From: Nocardia cyriacigeorgica
GTDB taxonomy: Bacteria; Actinomycetota; Actinomycetes; Mycobacteriales; Mycobacteriaceae
Length of the DNA: 64,000 bases
Reading direction: 5' to 3'
NCBI RefSeq assembly: GCF_010858045.1
Contig: NZ_JAAGVC010000025.1
Span: 1 to 64,000, forward strand
The translations under genes and the position numbers were made by a program. Positions within the stretch are counted from its first letter, which is position 1, and every line of letters starts with the position of its first letter. Of the stretch, positions 26,545 to 37,798 are shown in pieces. The notes under the pieces are model-generated. The model had not been told where the DNA came from and did no database searches. It worked only from the letters and a program-made list of their open reading frames with translations.

Positions 26545-27246
26545 ATGAAGCAGCGACACGCCCGATCACAGGAGGCGAGGGCGCACCGACAACTCCAGCC
26601 CGCCGACGTCCACAACCGTGGGTCGGGGGCTACTCCGCTGCACTTGTTGTCCGATCATCATTCCGGGGCGCACCGCGATCATCATCGCGCCGACACCGCG
26701 CCGACCCCACTGCCCACACCCACCAACAACTGGCTCAAACGCCGCGTCCTGCTCCTCAACGCCACCTACGAGCCGCTGACCGCGCTGTCCGCGCGTCGCG
26801 CCGTGGTGCTGCTCATCTGCGATAAGGCCGACACCGTTCACCACGACCCCGAGGGCCCGATCGTGCATTCGGCCGGATCCTCGCTCACCATTCCGTCGGT
26901 GATCCGCCTGCGCACCTACGTCCGCGTCCCCTACCGGGCCCGCGTCCCGATGACCCGCGCCGCCCTCATGCAGCGCGACCGTTACCGCTGCGGCTACTGC
27001 GGCGGTAAAGCCGAGACCATCGACCACGTCGTCCCCCGCAGCCGCGGCGGCGAGCACAGCTGGGAGAACTGCGTGGCCAGCTGCGCACCCTGCAATCACC
27101 GCAAAGCCGACAAACTGCTCAGCGAGCTGGGGTGGACCTTGCGCGCCCCGCTGGTGTCGCCGAAGGGGCCGCACTGGCGGCTGCTGTCGACCGTCACCGA
27201 GCTGGATCCGGTGTGGTTGCAGTATCTGGGCGAAGGCGCCGCATAA
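26545..27246 (+). CDS. HNH endonuclease family protein (Rv2469c-like)
   Basis: 233 aa. The HNH domain has Cys149-x2-Cys152 (RCGYCG), the DH pair at 160-161, the central HSWENCV and the Cys180/Cys183 with NHRK. The N-terminal ~55 residues are His-rich (for example LHLLSDHHSGAHRDHHRAD), which could bind a metal but may simply be a disordered tail. The ATG at 26545 follows TTGGGGTCGAC. Function in mycobacteria is unknown. Its stop lies 3 bases from the convergent XRE-cupin gene. Confidence 0.85.
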   Translation: MKQRHARSQEARAHRQLQPADVHNRGSGATPLHLLSDHHSGAHRDHHRADTAPTPLPTPTNNWLKRRVLLLNATYEPLTALSARRAVVLLICDKADTVHHDPEGPIVHSAGSSLTIPSVIRLRTYVRVPYRARVPMTRAALMQRDRYRCGYCGGKAETIDHVVPRSRGGEHSWENCVASCAPCNHRKADKLLSELGWTLRAPLVSPKGPHWRLLSTVTELDPVWLQYLGEGAA

Positions 27247-27249
27247 CGG

Positions 27250-27816
27250 TCAGTGGTATTCGACCACCAGGGTCGCCCAGGTGCCCGGTTCCAGCGCCTC
27301 GAACAGATGCGGAACGTCGCCCGGATAACTGATGTAATCGCCGGGCCGGAGTTCCGCGGGCGCATCCGCCGGTCCGACGAGAGCGCGTCCGGCACCGAGC
27401 AGGATGTGCTCGACCGATTCCCGCATGTGCGCTTCCGACCGGCGCGGCTCGCCGGGTTCGGCGGTGATCCGGTACAGATCGCTGCGCGTGTCGGCCGGGC
27501 CGGCCCAGAGCAGAGTGGCCCGATACTCCGACTCCGCGGCGGCGACCACGGGCCCCTCGCCTGCCCGGATCACCCGCACACTCGGTCGCGGCGGGTCGAG
27601 CAGCCGCGAGAACGGCATATCGAGGGCGACACACAAGGCCCACAACGTTTCCAGACTTGGGTTCCCGGTCCCCGACTCCAATTGCGACAGCGTCGATTTC
27701 GCGATGCCCGCCCGGTTGGCGACCTCGGTGAGCGACAACCCCGCACGGGTACGCTCCCTGCGTAGCGACGCGGCGATCACCGCTTTCGGCGCCACCGCCG
27801 GATCTTCTGCCGCCAT
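27250..27816 (-). CDS. XRE-cupin transcriptional regulator (probable repressor of azlCD)
   Basis: 188 aa from the ATG at 27816. N-terminal Cro/C1 helix-turn-helix (SLTEVANRAGIAKSTLSQLE) and a C-terminal cupin barrel (about residues 110-188). It is divergent from azlC, the common arrangement for a regulator of a branched-chain amino-acid exporter. The effector is probably an amino acid but cannot be read from sequence. A TTCAATATAAAC stretch sits in the 70-base gap. Confidence 0.82.
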   Translation of the reverse strand: MAAEDPAVAPKAVIAASLRRERTRAGLSLTEVANRAGIAKSTLSQLESGTGNPSLETLWALCVALDMPFSRLLDPPRPSVRVIRAGEGPVVAAAESEYRATLLWAGPADTRSDLYRITAEPGEPRRSEAHMRESVEHILLGAGRALVGPADAPAELRPGDYISYPGDVPHLFEALEPGTWATLVVEYH

Positions 27817-27886
27817 CCCACACTCCCGTTGTCGGTACTTGTCCGCTCGTTGACGGATCCGGTCCGCGGCGTTCAATATAAACGAC

Positions 27887-28552
27887 ATGCGTTCGATATG
27901 GCGAACACTGGACCGGGATCTCCGGACCAGTATCGCGGCGACCTCCGTGGCCGCCGCGATGATCGGCATTTCCTACGGTGCGGCCGTGGTCGGCGCCGGA
28001 TTCCCGATGTGGATGCCGGTGGTTCTCGCCTCGACGGTGCTGGCAGGCGGTTCGGAGTTCCTGTTCTTCGGGATTCTCACCGCGGGGGCGGGCCCGCTCG
28101 CTGCGGCGTCGGCCGGTCTGCTGGTGAACGCGAGGCACCTGCCGTACGGGTTGTCGATGCCGGACGTCTTCCGCTCCGGCGCACGACGGCTGCTCGGCGT
28201 GCATCTGATGGTCGATGAGAGCGTCGCGTTCGCGCTGGCTCCGGGCGATCTGGAACGGCGGCGGTCGGCCTACTGGCTGTGCGGCCTCGGCATCGCGGTG
28301 TGCTGGCCGCTCGGCGCACTGGCCGGAGCAGTCATCGGCAGCATCGTGCCCGATACCGCGGCGTTCGGCCTGGATGCGGTCTTTCCGGCGGTCCTGCTCG
28401 CCCTGATCCTGCCCGCCCTGCGCGATCGGGTGACCCTGCGGGCGGCCGGCGTCGGCGCCGGATTGGCCGTTCTCACAACGCCGTTCGTCCCGGCCGGCCT
28501 GCCGGTGCTGATCGCGCTGGCCGGGCTGATCGTCGCGGTGGGAGCGTTGTGA
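27887..28552 (+). CDS. azlC: AzlC-type branched-chain amino-acid exporter large subunit
   Basis: 221 aa with about seven hydrophobic stretches (AAAMIGISYG, WMPVVLASTVL, GGSEFLFFG, then the C-terminal set) and the conserved LVNARHLPYGL and DESVAFAL stretches of AzlC. Together with AzlD it exports leucine/valine-type or other amino acids. No clear Shine-Dalgarno precedes the ATG at 27887; a -10-like AT-rich sequence 4-10 bases upstream suggests a leaderless transcript. Its stop overlaps the azlD start (TGATG). Confidence 0.85.
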   Translation: MRSIWRTLDRDLRTSIAATSVAAAMIGISYGAAVVGAGFPMWMPVVLASTVLAGGSEFLFFGILTAGAGPLAAASAGLLVNARHLPYGLSMPDVFRSGARRLLGVHLMVDESVAFALAPGDLERRRSAYWLCGLGIAVCWPLGALAGAVIGSIVPDTAAFGLDAVFPAVLLALILPALRDRVTLRAAGVGAGLAVLTTPFVPAGLPVLIALAGLIVAVGAL

Positions 28553-28869
28553 TGGGTTCGCCGCTCCTGGTTCCCGCCATGCTCACCATGGCCGTCGGCA
28601 CCTATCTGCTCCGCTGGGCGGGGCCCGCGCTACGCAACCGGATCCGCTTTCCGCCGCGAGCGGCCCGGCTGCTCGAGATCGGTGCCGTGATCCTGCTGGC
28701 GGCGTTGGTGGCTACCACCGCGCTGCCGTTCGGGAGCGAATTCGGGTGGGCCTTACCGGCGGGCGTGCTGGTGGGAGGGATACTGGCCTGGCTGCGCTGT
28801 CCCTTGCTGGTGGTCATCGTCGCCGCCGCGGGGACCACGGCGGTGTTGCGGGCGGTCGGCATCGCCTGA
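28552..28869 (+). CDS. azlD: AzlD-type branched-chain amino-acid exporter small subunit
   Basis: 105 aa, four hydrophobic helices, with TYLLRWAGP and RLLEIGAVILLAALVA as expected for AzlD. The start ATG shares one base with the azlC stop. It is followed by a hairpin at 28952-28973. Confidence 0.85.
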   Translation: MGSPLLVPAMLTMAVGTYLLRWAGPALRNRIRFPPRAARLLEIGAVILLAALVATTALPFGSEFGWALPAGVLVGGILAWLRCPLLVVIVAAAGTTAVLRAVGIA

Positions 28870-28951
28870 GCGGGCGGGCGCCTCTCGATACGGCGCCGAT
28901 CCGACCATCCAAGCCGCGGCGGTCGAGTGCGCTGTGCCTATCGCCGCCCGG

Positions 28952-28973
28952 CCGACCTCCACCCCGAGGTCGG
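28952..28973. terminator. Hairpin between convergent azlD and Rv2474c-like gene
   Basis: CCGACCTC (28952-28959) pairs perfectly with GAGGTCGG (28966-28973), 6-base loop, no T-run. Probable weak bidirectional terminator. Confidence 0.4.
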
Positions 28974-29042
28974 TGACCTCGCGGGTGGTCGGCACTTGTC
29001 CCACCCGCCGGCTACCGCGTCCGGACAGCCGCGGCGGCCCGG

Positions 29043-29711
29043 CTAGCGCGGGGTGAGTGGCAGACCGCCACCGAGGCGGCGGGCGACCGAACCATAGCGG
29101 GCGTCCAGGCGCAGCCACGTCGTGCTGGAGCGCACCCGCACGATCTCGTCGGGCGGAATCCGGCGCGATTCGGCGCGATCACCCGAATGCGGGATGAAGT
29201 CCATGGCGGTGAGGGCGAAGACGACGCGCATCGGCACCTGCACCTGCACCGCACCGCCCGACACCGTGAGCACCGTCTGGTCCAGCAGGGCAGCGGGCGG
29301 TCCGTGCCCGGAGCCGTGCTCCTTGGCGAGGTCGGCGCCCTGTTCGGCGAGTTCGACGAGGGTGCGGGCGGGCACATCGTCGACATGGGCGAAGCCGCTG
29401 GCCGGCGGGAGGGCGCCACGCCAGGCCGAATCCATCGAGTAGCCGAGGTCGATCGGGCTACCGGAAGAAAGCCCGGCCAGCACCGCATCGGCACCGACGG
29501 TGACATCGTCGACGCCCAGTTCGGCGACCACCGTCCGCACCGCGAGCGCCTCGAAGCCCGTCGCCACCCATGCCGACACCCACCGCTCGCCCCGGCGACG
29601 CAGCCGCACGACAACGGCCGGATCCAGCCGGAGGGCACGGCCGAGGAAGGTCGCGAGGTTCTCCCGTTCGGCCGGATCGCCGACGTACAAGACCCGTTGT
29701 TCGGACATCAC
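29043..29711 (-). CDS. Conserved hypothetical protein (Rv2474c-like)
   Basis: 222 aa; no transmembrane helix. It has an N-terminal ERENLATFLGRALRLDPAV region, then a long beta-rich segment. The C-terminal IPPDEIVRVR stretch is conserved-looking. It corresponds by position to Rv2474c. No function recognised. It lies 24 bases after the thioesterase stop, probably same operon. Confidence 0.6.
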   Translation of the reverse strand: MMSEQRVLYVGDPAERENLATFLGRALRLDPAVVVRLRRRGERWVSAWVATGFEALAVRTVVAELGVDDVTVGADAVLAGLSSGSPIDLGYSMDSAWRGALPPASGFAHVDDVPARTLVELAEQGADLAKEHGSGHGPPAALLDQTVLTVSGGAVQVQVPMRVVFALTAMDFIPHSGDRAESRRIPPDEIVRVRSSTTWLRLDARYGSVARRLGGGLPLTPR

Positions 29712-29735
29712 AGACCGACGATCACCGTGCGCCGG

Positions 29736-30209
29736 TCACTCACTCATCCACTGCGCGAGATAGTCGCGCTCATCGGTGGTCAGCCTGCGCAACCGCTGGG
29801 TGTCCATATCGAAAGCGGCGAGCTGGGTCGATGCGACCACCGCGGGCGGCGAGTCGGGAGCGGCACCCGCGGCGCGCACCTCATAGGCCACCGTGAAGTC
29901 GACCGCGCGCAGCTGCTCGATCCACATCGCGATATCGAGCGGAGTGTCCTCGTGCCGGAGCTGCCCGCGATAGCGGACATGCAGGTCGGCCAGGACGCAG
30001 CCCTGCCGCAGGGCCGCGGTGGGGCGATCGTCTTCGAACAGCCACGGGATGCGCGCCTCTTCCAGCAGCGTCACCATCCGCGCGTGGTTGACGTGCTGGA
30101 ACGCATCCATATCCGACCACCGGATATCGACCTTGGCATGAAAGCGCTTGGGTAGGACGACCGTGTCCCTCGCCTGCGGATTGCCGTTCAGCGATCCGAC
30201 ACTCGTCAC
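29736..30209 (-). CDS. Hot-dog fold acyl-CoA thioesterase
   Basis: 157 aa from the GTG at 30209, preceded by GGAGG; the GTG overlaps the gdh stop (GTGA). The 4HBT signature is present: VDIRWSDMDAFQHVNHARM, in which the Asp is the usual catalytic residue of YbgC-type enzymes. It hydrolyses acyl-CoA thioesters; substrate unknown. It corresponds to Rv2475c. Confidence 0.85.
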   Translation of the reverse strand: MTSVGSLNGNPQARDTVVLPKRFHAKVDIRWSDMDAFQHVNHARMVTLLEEARIPWLFEDDRPTAALRQGCVLADLHVRYRGQLRHEDTPLDIAMWIEQLRAVDFTVAYEVRAAGAAPDSPPAVVASTQLAAFDMDTQRLRRLTTDERDYLAQWMSE

Positions 30210-33200
30210 CGTGATACCTCCGACTGGGTTCCCGCCCCACTGACCATGCTGCGCACCTGCCGCGCGGCGACCGACAGCGTGGCCAGGTCGTGGGTGCCGG
30301 ACTCGAACAACTCCGACAGCGCGGCCCGGGCACGCCCGAGCCGAGACTGGTTCTTCGACTCCCAGTATGCAATCTTTTCGTCCGCGGTCTCTTCCGGGTC
30401 GCCGCCGGAGAGCACATCGAGGGTGAGCGAGCGCAGCGAGCTGTACATGTCGTCGCGCAACGCCAGCCGGGCAAGAGCGTGCCAGCGATCGCCGCGTTCC
30501 AGGTGGCTGACGGCCTCGAGCAGCCAATCGATCTTCAGGTGCTCGTTGAGCGCGTAGTAGAGCGAACCCACCTCATCGCCGGTGCGATCGGTGATATCGG
30601 CGATATCGATCACATCGAGCAACGGGAACAGATTCAGCAGCCCGTAGACCTCGGTCGCGAGGTCGGTGGGTGCCCCGTGGGCGATCAGTTCGGCGCTCCG
30701 ATCGGTCAGCGACGTCACGTGGTGGCCGCGCAGCCAGCCGGGGACCTTGGGGGCGAGCTCGCGAACACCGCGGCTGTAGCGGTTGACCTCGGCGCCGACC
30801 GCGATCGGCTGCGGCCGGTTGGTGAGCAGCCAGCGCGAGGCCCGGTCCAGCGTGCGTTTGGTTTCCAGCTCGAGTTCGTCCCGGATCGCGACAGAGGTGT
30901 CGGCGGTGCGGATCCTGGCCCAGATATCGTGCAGCCCGAAGATCTCGGTAACGGCGGTGAACGCACGCACCGAATCGCTCGCGGTGGCGCCGACCTCTTC
31001 GTTCAGCCGATGGGCGTAGGTGATTCCGCCGTAGTCGACCACCTCGTTGACGATCATGGTGGTGAGGATTTCCCGGCGCAGCCGATGCTTCTTGATCGCC
31101 GTGCCGAAGCGTCCACGCAACGGAGACGGGAAGTATTCGGGCAGCCGGGTGGCGAAGTAGGCCATGTCGGGCAGATCCGACTCGAGCAGATCGCCCTTGA
31201 GCGCGAGCTTCACGTGCGCCAGCAGGTTGGCCAGCTCCGGGGAGGTCAGGCCGGTGCCTTCCTCATGCCTGCGCTTCATCTCCGGTTCCGAGGGCAGTGC
31301 CTCGAGCTCACGGTCGAGGCCGCGGCGCTGCTCCAGATCGTCGATCACCCGGCGGTGCACATTCAGCATGCGCGGCGCGTCCGAGCGCGACAGGCCCATC
31401 AGGAAGTTCTGCGAGACGTTGTCGCGCAGCACCATCTGCGCGACCTCGTCGGTCATCGAAGCCAGCAGCGGATTGCGCTCGGAGTCCGGCAGCAGCCCGG
31501 CGCTCACCACGCCATCGAGCAGCACCTTGATATTGACCTCATGGTCGGAGCAGTCCACACCCGCGGAATTGTCGAGCGCGTCGGTGTTCATCTTGCCGCC
31601 GTTGCGGCAGAACTCGATGCGCCCGAGCGCGGTGGCGCCGAGGTTGCCACCTTCACCGATGACGTTGACCCGCAGCTGGTTTCCGTCGACGCGGACCGCA
31701 TCGTTGGACTTGTCGCCCACGTCGGCATTGGATTCGGTACTGGCCTTGATGTAGGTGCCGATGCCACCGTTCCACAGCAGCTGCACGGGTGCGAGCAGGA
31801 TGGCGCGGACCAGCTCGGGCGGCGACAGTGCCGTCACCTCGTCGGCCAGGCCGAGCGCTTGTCTGGCCTGTGGGCTGATCGGCACCGATTTCACCGTGCG
31901 GTCCCAGACGCCGCCGCCTTCGCTGATCAGCGACGTGTCGTAATCGGCCCACGACGACCGCGGCAACTCGAACATCCGCCGCCGCTCGGCAAACGACGAC
32001 GCCGCATCCGGATTCGGATCCAAGAAAATATGCCGATGATCGAACGCCGCCACCAGGCGAATGTGCTCCGACAACAACATCCCGTTACCGAACACATCAC
32101 CGGACATATCACCGATACCCACCACCGTGAAATCCTCGGCCTGCGTATCGATCCCCATCTCCTGGAAATGCCGCTTCACACTCTCCCACGCACCCCGAGC
32201 GGTAATACCCATCGCCTTGTGGTCGTAACCCGCCGACCCACCCGAGGCGAAGGCGTCACCCAGCCAGAAACCGTAGCTCTTGGCCACCTCGTTGGCCACG
32301 TCGGAGAAGGTGGCCGTGCCCTTGTCGGCCGCGACGACGAGGTAGGTGTCGTCGCCGTCGCGTCGCACCACCCGCGCAGGCGGCAACACCGCACCGGTCG
32401 CCAGGTCGACATTGTCGGTGACGTCGAGCAGGCCGGAGATGAACGTGCGGTAGCAGGCCACACCCTCGGCCATCATCGCCTGACGATCAGCACCCGCATC
32501 CCCGGTGGCCGCAGGCGGCTGCTTCACCACGAAACCACCCTTGGCACCCACCGGCACGATCACCGCATTCTTCACCGCCTGCGCCTTCACCAAACCCAAA
32601 ATCTCGGTCCGGAAATCCTCCAACCGATCCGACCACCGCAAACCACCACGTGCCACCGCACCGAACCGCAGATGCACACCCTCCACCCGCGGCGAATACA
32701 CGAAAATCTCGAATTGTGGCCGCGGCTTGGGCAATTCGGCGATTTCCCGCGGTTCGACCTTCATCGAGATGTAGTCGCGCGCCCGGCCGTCGTCGCCGGT
32801 GACGTAGTAATTGGTGCGCAGTGTCGCCGAGATCAGGCCGAGAATGGCGCGCAGGATGCGGTCGGCATCCAGGCTCACCACCTGGTCGATCTGGGTGCGG
32901 ACCTGCGTCTCCAGTTCAGCGGCCCGCTCCGTGGAATGGGCGTCGGGGTCGAATTTCGCCGCGAACAGATCGGTGAACAGCCGCGCCGCCTCCGGGTAGT
33001 TGAGCAGCACGCGGGCGATGTTGGTCTGGCTGTACGGGAAACCGGCCTGCTGCAGGTACCTGGCGTAGGTACGCAGAATGGCCACCTCGCGCCACGGCAT
33101 CCGGGCGCGCAGCACGAGCTCGTTCAACCCATCCGCTTCGGCACGGCCGTACCACACCGCGGCGAAGGCTTCCACGAAACGCGCGCGCAAGCCGCCGGCC

Positions 33201-35140
33201 TCGGCATCGAGCGCGTCGGAACGAGTGGCCGATTCCATGAGTTCGGCGTCGAGATCCGCATCGAGCGCGCTGCGCAGCAGCTCCGCCCGGGCCAGCAGGC
33301 CGAAATCGTAGATCCAGCGTTCGCCGCCGGTCTCGCCGGTCGCCGTGTCGAGCTGGATCTGGTACGGACGTTCGTCCACCACCTCCACACCGAGGCTTTG
33401 CAGCACGGGCAGCACCTGGCTCAATGAGACGCCGGTGCCACCGATGTACAGGCTGAATCGCCACGAGCCCGGCGCCGCGTCGGGCTGGCGATACAGATGC
33501 TGGTCGATATCGCCCTCGGTGAGGTGCTCCAGACGCGCGATGTCGGCCAGTGCCCTGGCGGGTGCGAAATCCTGCTTGTAGCCCTCGGGGAAGGCGTCGG
33601 CGTAGCGATCGACCACGCCAGGGTCGAGCACGGTCGACGTGCTGACCGCATCGTCGAGGTGATCGTCCCAGGTATGGCTGGCGGCATCGAGCAACCGCTG
33701 GATGCGCAGCCTGTTCTCTTCGGAGGTATCCGCCGACGCGGGCAGCTGCCCCTGCGCGCCGGCCTCGGCCTCGGGCATGCGCACGGTGAAATACACACTG
33801 GCGAGCTCACTTTCGCTCACCCGCGCGGAGTAGTCGATCGACACGCCGCCCAATTCGCGGACCAGGATTTCCTGCATCTCCAGCCGCACCGCGGTGGTGT
33901 AGCGGTCGCGCGGCAGGTACACCATGCACGCGACGAATCGGCCGAAGCCGTCCGCGCGCATGAACAACCGCACCTGCCTGCGCAGCCTGACGTTCAATAC
34001 CGCGGTCGCGGTGCGTCGCAGTGTCTCGGTATCGGAGGAGAACAGTTCGGTGCGCGGGAATGATTGGATGACCTCGAGCATCCCCTGCCCGGAGAACGAA
34101 TCCAGATCGAAGCCGCTGTCCTCGATCGCCGACCGCACCCGCCGCGAGATCACCGGGATGTCGAGCACGTTCTCGTGCACGGCGGTCACCGTGAAGACCC
34201 CGATGAACAAATGCTGCCCGACGACCTCGCCGCTCTCGTCGAGATCGGCGACGCCGACGAAGTACGGATATACCGATCGGTGCACGGTGGCGGGCACGAG
34301 TCCCTGGGTGAGCATGAGCAGTGGCTGCTCCCCGGTGATGGCCGGGACGTCGAAATCGGTGCCGACGCCAGGACGCAGCACGCCGAGGCACGAATCCGGC
34401 ACCACCTCGGGGCGCGCGTCATCGTCGGCGGCCTCGCGGTACCTGGCGTAACCGAGCACCGTGAAATGACCACTGGCCAACCAGCGCAACAGATTCGCGC
34501 AGTCGGTCAGGTCGACCGCCGGAAACGGCGCCTTTGCGGCGGTCGCCGCCCGATCGAGCTCGTCGGCCAGTGTGCTCTGGGCCGTCCGGATCGCGGCGGT
34601 ATCGCCGATGACCTGACGCACGTCGTCCACGACCACCGGCATCGACGCCTCGACCCGGTCGAGGACCGCCCGGCTGGTGGACGGATGCAGTTGCAGATGC
34701 ATCCAGCTCTCCCGCAGACCGGGTTCGCCGTTGGCGTCCACCTCATGCGGTTTGGCGTCGATCAGGCGGCCGTCGGTGTCGCGTTCGGCCTCGAAGATCG
34801 GATGGATCACCTCGCTGACGCTGACTCCCATCCGGCTCAGCGACGAGGTGATCGACTCCACCAGCAGCGGCATGTCATCGGTGACCACCTGGACCGCGGC
34901 GCCGAGACCGGACCCGTCGTCGGGGTGATACACCCGGACGAGGGCCCGGCCCGGACTGCGCGTCATCGCCAGTTCCAGATGCCTGCGGAAGATCTGGGTG
35001 ATCCCGGTGATCGCGCAGTCCACATCGCCCGCGTCGACGTGACGGAAGTATGCCTCTTCCAGCGCCGCGAGATCGCCGCGCAACGGTTGCGGCACCCCCG
35101 CGACCCACGCCGCACCGGACAATTCCGACGAGACCGTCAT
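30206..35140 (-). CDS. gdh: NAD-dependent glutamate dehydrogenase (GDH_180 type)
   Basis: 1644 aa from the ATG at 35140 (GGGAGTTGGCGAAAAC upstream). Size and domains fit the large NAD-GDH of actinobacteria: an N-terminal ACT-like regulatory region, a central catalytic domain with PVGAKGGFVVKQ and GGLRWSDR, and the C-terminal helical part. It oxidises glutamate to 2-oxoglutarate and ammonia. Rv2476c is the counterpart; in mycobacteria GarA inhibits it, but no such gene is in this window. It overlaps the thioesterase start by four bases. Confidence 0.92.
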   Translation of the reverse strand: MTVSSELSGAAWVAGVPQPLRGDLAALEEAYFRHVDAGDVDCAITGITQIFRRHLELAMTRSPGRALVRVYHPDDGSGLGAAVQVVTDDMPLLVESITSSLSRMGVSVSEVIHPIFEAERDTDGRLIDAKPHEVDANGEPGLRESWMHLQLHPSTSRAVLDRVEASMPVVVDDVRQVIGDTAAIRTAQSTLADELDRAATAAKAPFPAVDLTDCANLLRWLASGHFTVLGYARYREAADDDARPEVVPDSCLGVLRPGVGTDFDVPAITGEQPLLMLTQGLVPATVHRSVYPYFVGVADLDESGEVVGQHLFIGVFTVTAVHENVLDIPVISRRVRSAIEDSGFDLDSFSGQGMLEVIQSFPRTELFSSDTETLRRTATAVLNVRLRRQVRLFMRADGFGRFVACMVYLPRDRYTTAVRLEMQEILVRELGGVSIDYSARVSESELASVYFTVRMPEAEAGAQGQLPASADTSEENRLRIQRLLDAASHTWDDHLDDAVSTSTVLDPGVVDRYADAFPEGYKQDFAPARALADIARLEHLTEGDIDQHLYRQPDAAPGSWRFSLYIGGTGVSLSQVLPVLQSLGVEVVDERPYQIQLDTATGETGGERWIYDFGLLARAELLRSALDADLDAELMESATRSDALDAEAGGLRARFVEAFAAVWYGRAEADGLNELVLRARMPWREVAILRTYARYLQQAGFPYSQTNIARVLLNYPEAARLFTDLFAAKFDPDAHSTERAAELETQVRTQIDQVVSLDADRILRAILGLISATLRTNYYVTGDDGRARDYISMKVEPREIAELPKPRPQFEIFVYSPRVEGVHLRFGAVARGGLRWSDRLEDFRTEILGLVKAQAVKNAVIVPVGAKGGFVVKQPPAATGDAGADRQAMMAEGVACYRTFISGLLDVTDNVDLATGAVLPPARVVRRDGDDTYLVVAADKGTATFSDVANEVAKSYGFWLGDAFASGGSAGYDHKAMGITARGAWESVKRHFQEMGIDTQAEDFTVVGIGDMSGDVFGNGMLLSEHIRLVAAFDHRHIFLDPNPDAASSFAERRRMFELPRSSWADYDTSLISEGGGVWDRTVKSVPISPQARQALGLADEVTALSPPELVRAILLAPVQLLWNGGIGTYIKASTESNADVGDKSNDAVRVDGNQLRVNVIGEGGNLGATALGRIEFCRNGGKMNTDALDNSAGVDCSDHEVNIKVLLDGVVSAGLLPDSERNPLLASMTDEVAQMVLRDNVSQNFLMGLSRSDAPRMLNVHRRVIDDLEQRRGLDRELEALPSEPEMKRRHEEGTGLTSPELANLLAHVKLALKGDLLESDLPDMAYFATRLPEYFPSPLRGRFGTAIKKHRLRREILTTMIVNEVVDYGGITYAHRLNEEVGATASDSVRAFTAVTEIFGLHDIWARIRTADTSVAIRDELELETKRTLDRASRWLLTNRPQPIAVGAEVNRYSRGVRELAPKVPGWLRGHHVTSLTDRSAELIAHGAPTDLATEVYGLLNLFPLLDVIDIADITDRTGDEVGSLYYALNEHLKIDWLLEAVSHLERGDRWHALARLALRDDMYSSLRSLTLDVLSGGDPEETADEKIAYWESKNQSRLGRARAALSELFESGTHDLATLSVAARQVRSMVSGAGTQSEVSR

Positions 35141-35236
35141 GTTTTCGCCAACTCCCTCGGATTCGGTTCCGCAACAAAGTGACGCCGGTCTCGACACTAG
35201 TCCCGCACCCGGAAGGTAGGGGCAAAAGCTTTGCGG

Positions 35237-36913
<1,677 letters not shown>

Positions 36914-36985
36914 GAGCAAAGCCTATCGGTGCGAGGAATGATGGATCGAAGCAGAGCCAGCGCCCACGCTCGGCGCGCAGGTGCG

Positions 36986-37501
36986 TCAGGCGTCGACGGG
37001 TTCGTGGTCGGGAGTCCGGGGCGGTGCCTGCGCGGAGATCTCCGCGTCCACCTGCTGCCCGTCGCCCCCGTGCTCTCGACCATCAGCGCCTGAGTGCCCA
37101 GCAGTATTCCCCATCCCGGCCTCCTCGGCATTCGCGGCATGCCGCCAGCGGTGCACCACTGCCGTGCACCTGGACAGATCCGGGCCGACGGCGCTGGCCC
37201 GCATCTCCAGATCGCGCCGGTCGACGCCGTCCCGGGTGCGGTATTCGTTGGTCCGCAGCTGGCCGTAGGCGATGATCGGATCGCCGCGGCCGATGGACGC
37301 GTCCACGCCCGCGACCAGCTTGCGCCAGCAGCTCACGGTCAGGAACAACGTCCCGTTGTCCACCCATTCGCCGGAGCCGCGGTCGAGCCTGCGGGAGGTG
37401 CTCGCCATCCGGAAGGTCAGCACCTGCTCTCCGCCCGGCAGTTCCCTGGTGACCGGCTGCGTGACCACGGTCCCCACCACCGTCGATATCGCCTCGTACA
37501 T
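36986..37501 (-). CDS. Second single-stranded DNA-binding protein
   Basis: 171 aa starting at MYEAISTVVG. OB-fold SSB with WVDNGTLFLTVSCWRKL and GQLRTNEY; the tail is acidic and Gln/Glu-rich but lacks the DDDIPF end of the main SSB. It corresponds to SsbB (Rv2478c). It is the upstream gene of ettA, 72 bases away. The next upstream gene starts 297 bases further right. Confidence 0.85.
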   Translation of the reverse strand: MYEAISTVVGTVVTQPVTRELPGGEQVLTFRMASTSRRLDRGSGEWVDNGTLFLTVSCWRKLVAGVDASIGRGDPIIAYGQLRTNEYRTRDGVDRRDLEMRASAVGPDLSRCTAVVHRWRHAANAEEAGMGNTAGHSGADGREHGGDGQQVDAEISAQAPPRTPDHEPVDA

Positions 37502-37798
37502 GTGTCCACCCCTTCGTCGACTCCCCGGGCGCCCGACGCTGTGCCGGTCGCATGTCGCTCGCCTGACGGGAGACCCGATGGCCCTCCGCCCCGATGGCGG
37601 ATGAGCTGCGCGAGCAACGTCCCCAGCATGCGCCCGAACCGGCACCGACGACAGAGCGAAATCCGCGCTTGTGGATAACTCGGACCGCTGTGAACAGCCG
37701 GTGTTCCGCACGATGGCAGCTCCGCATGGCCGCGCGTATCGCGCACAACCGCCCGATGCCGAATCTCACGACAACGAGCTCGGCGCTGCCGGATGCGC

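Noticed and set aside
30290..33427. Open frame of 1045 codons on the plus strand opposite the glutamate dehydrogenase gene.
   Set aside because: Long antisense frames are usual in GC-rich coding DNA; the translation has no family motif and its codon pattern is the mirror of the true gene.
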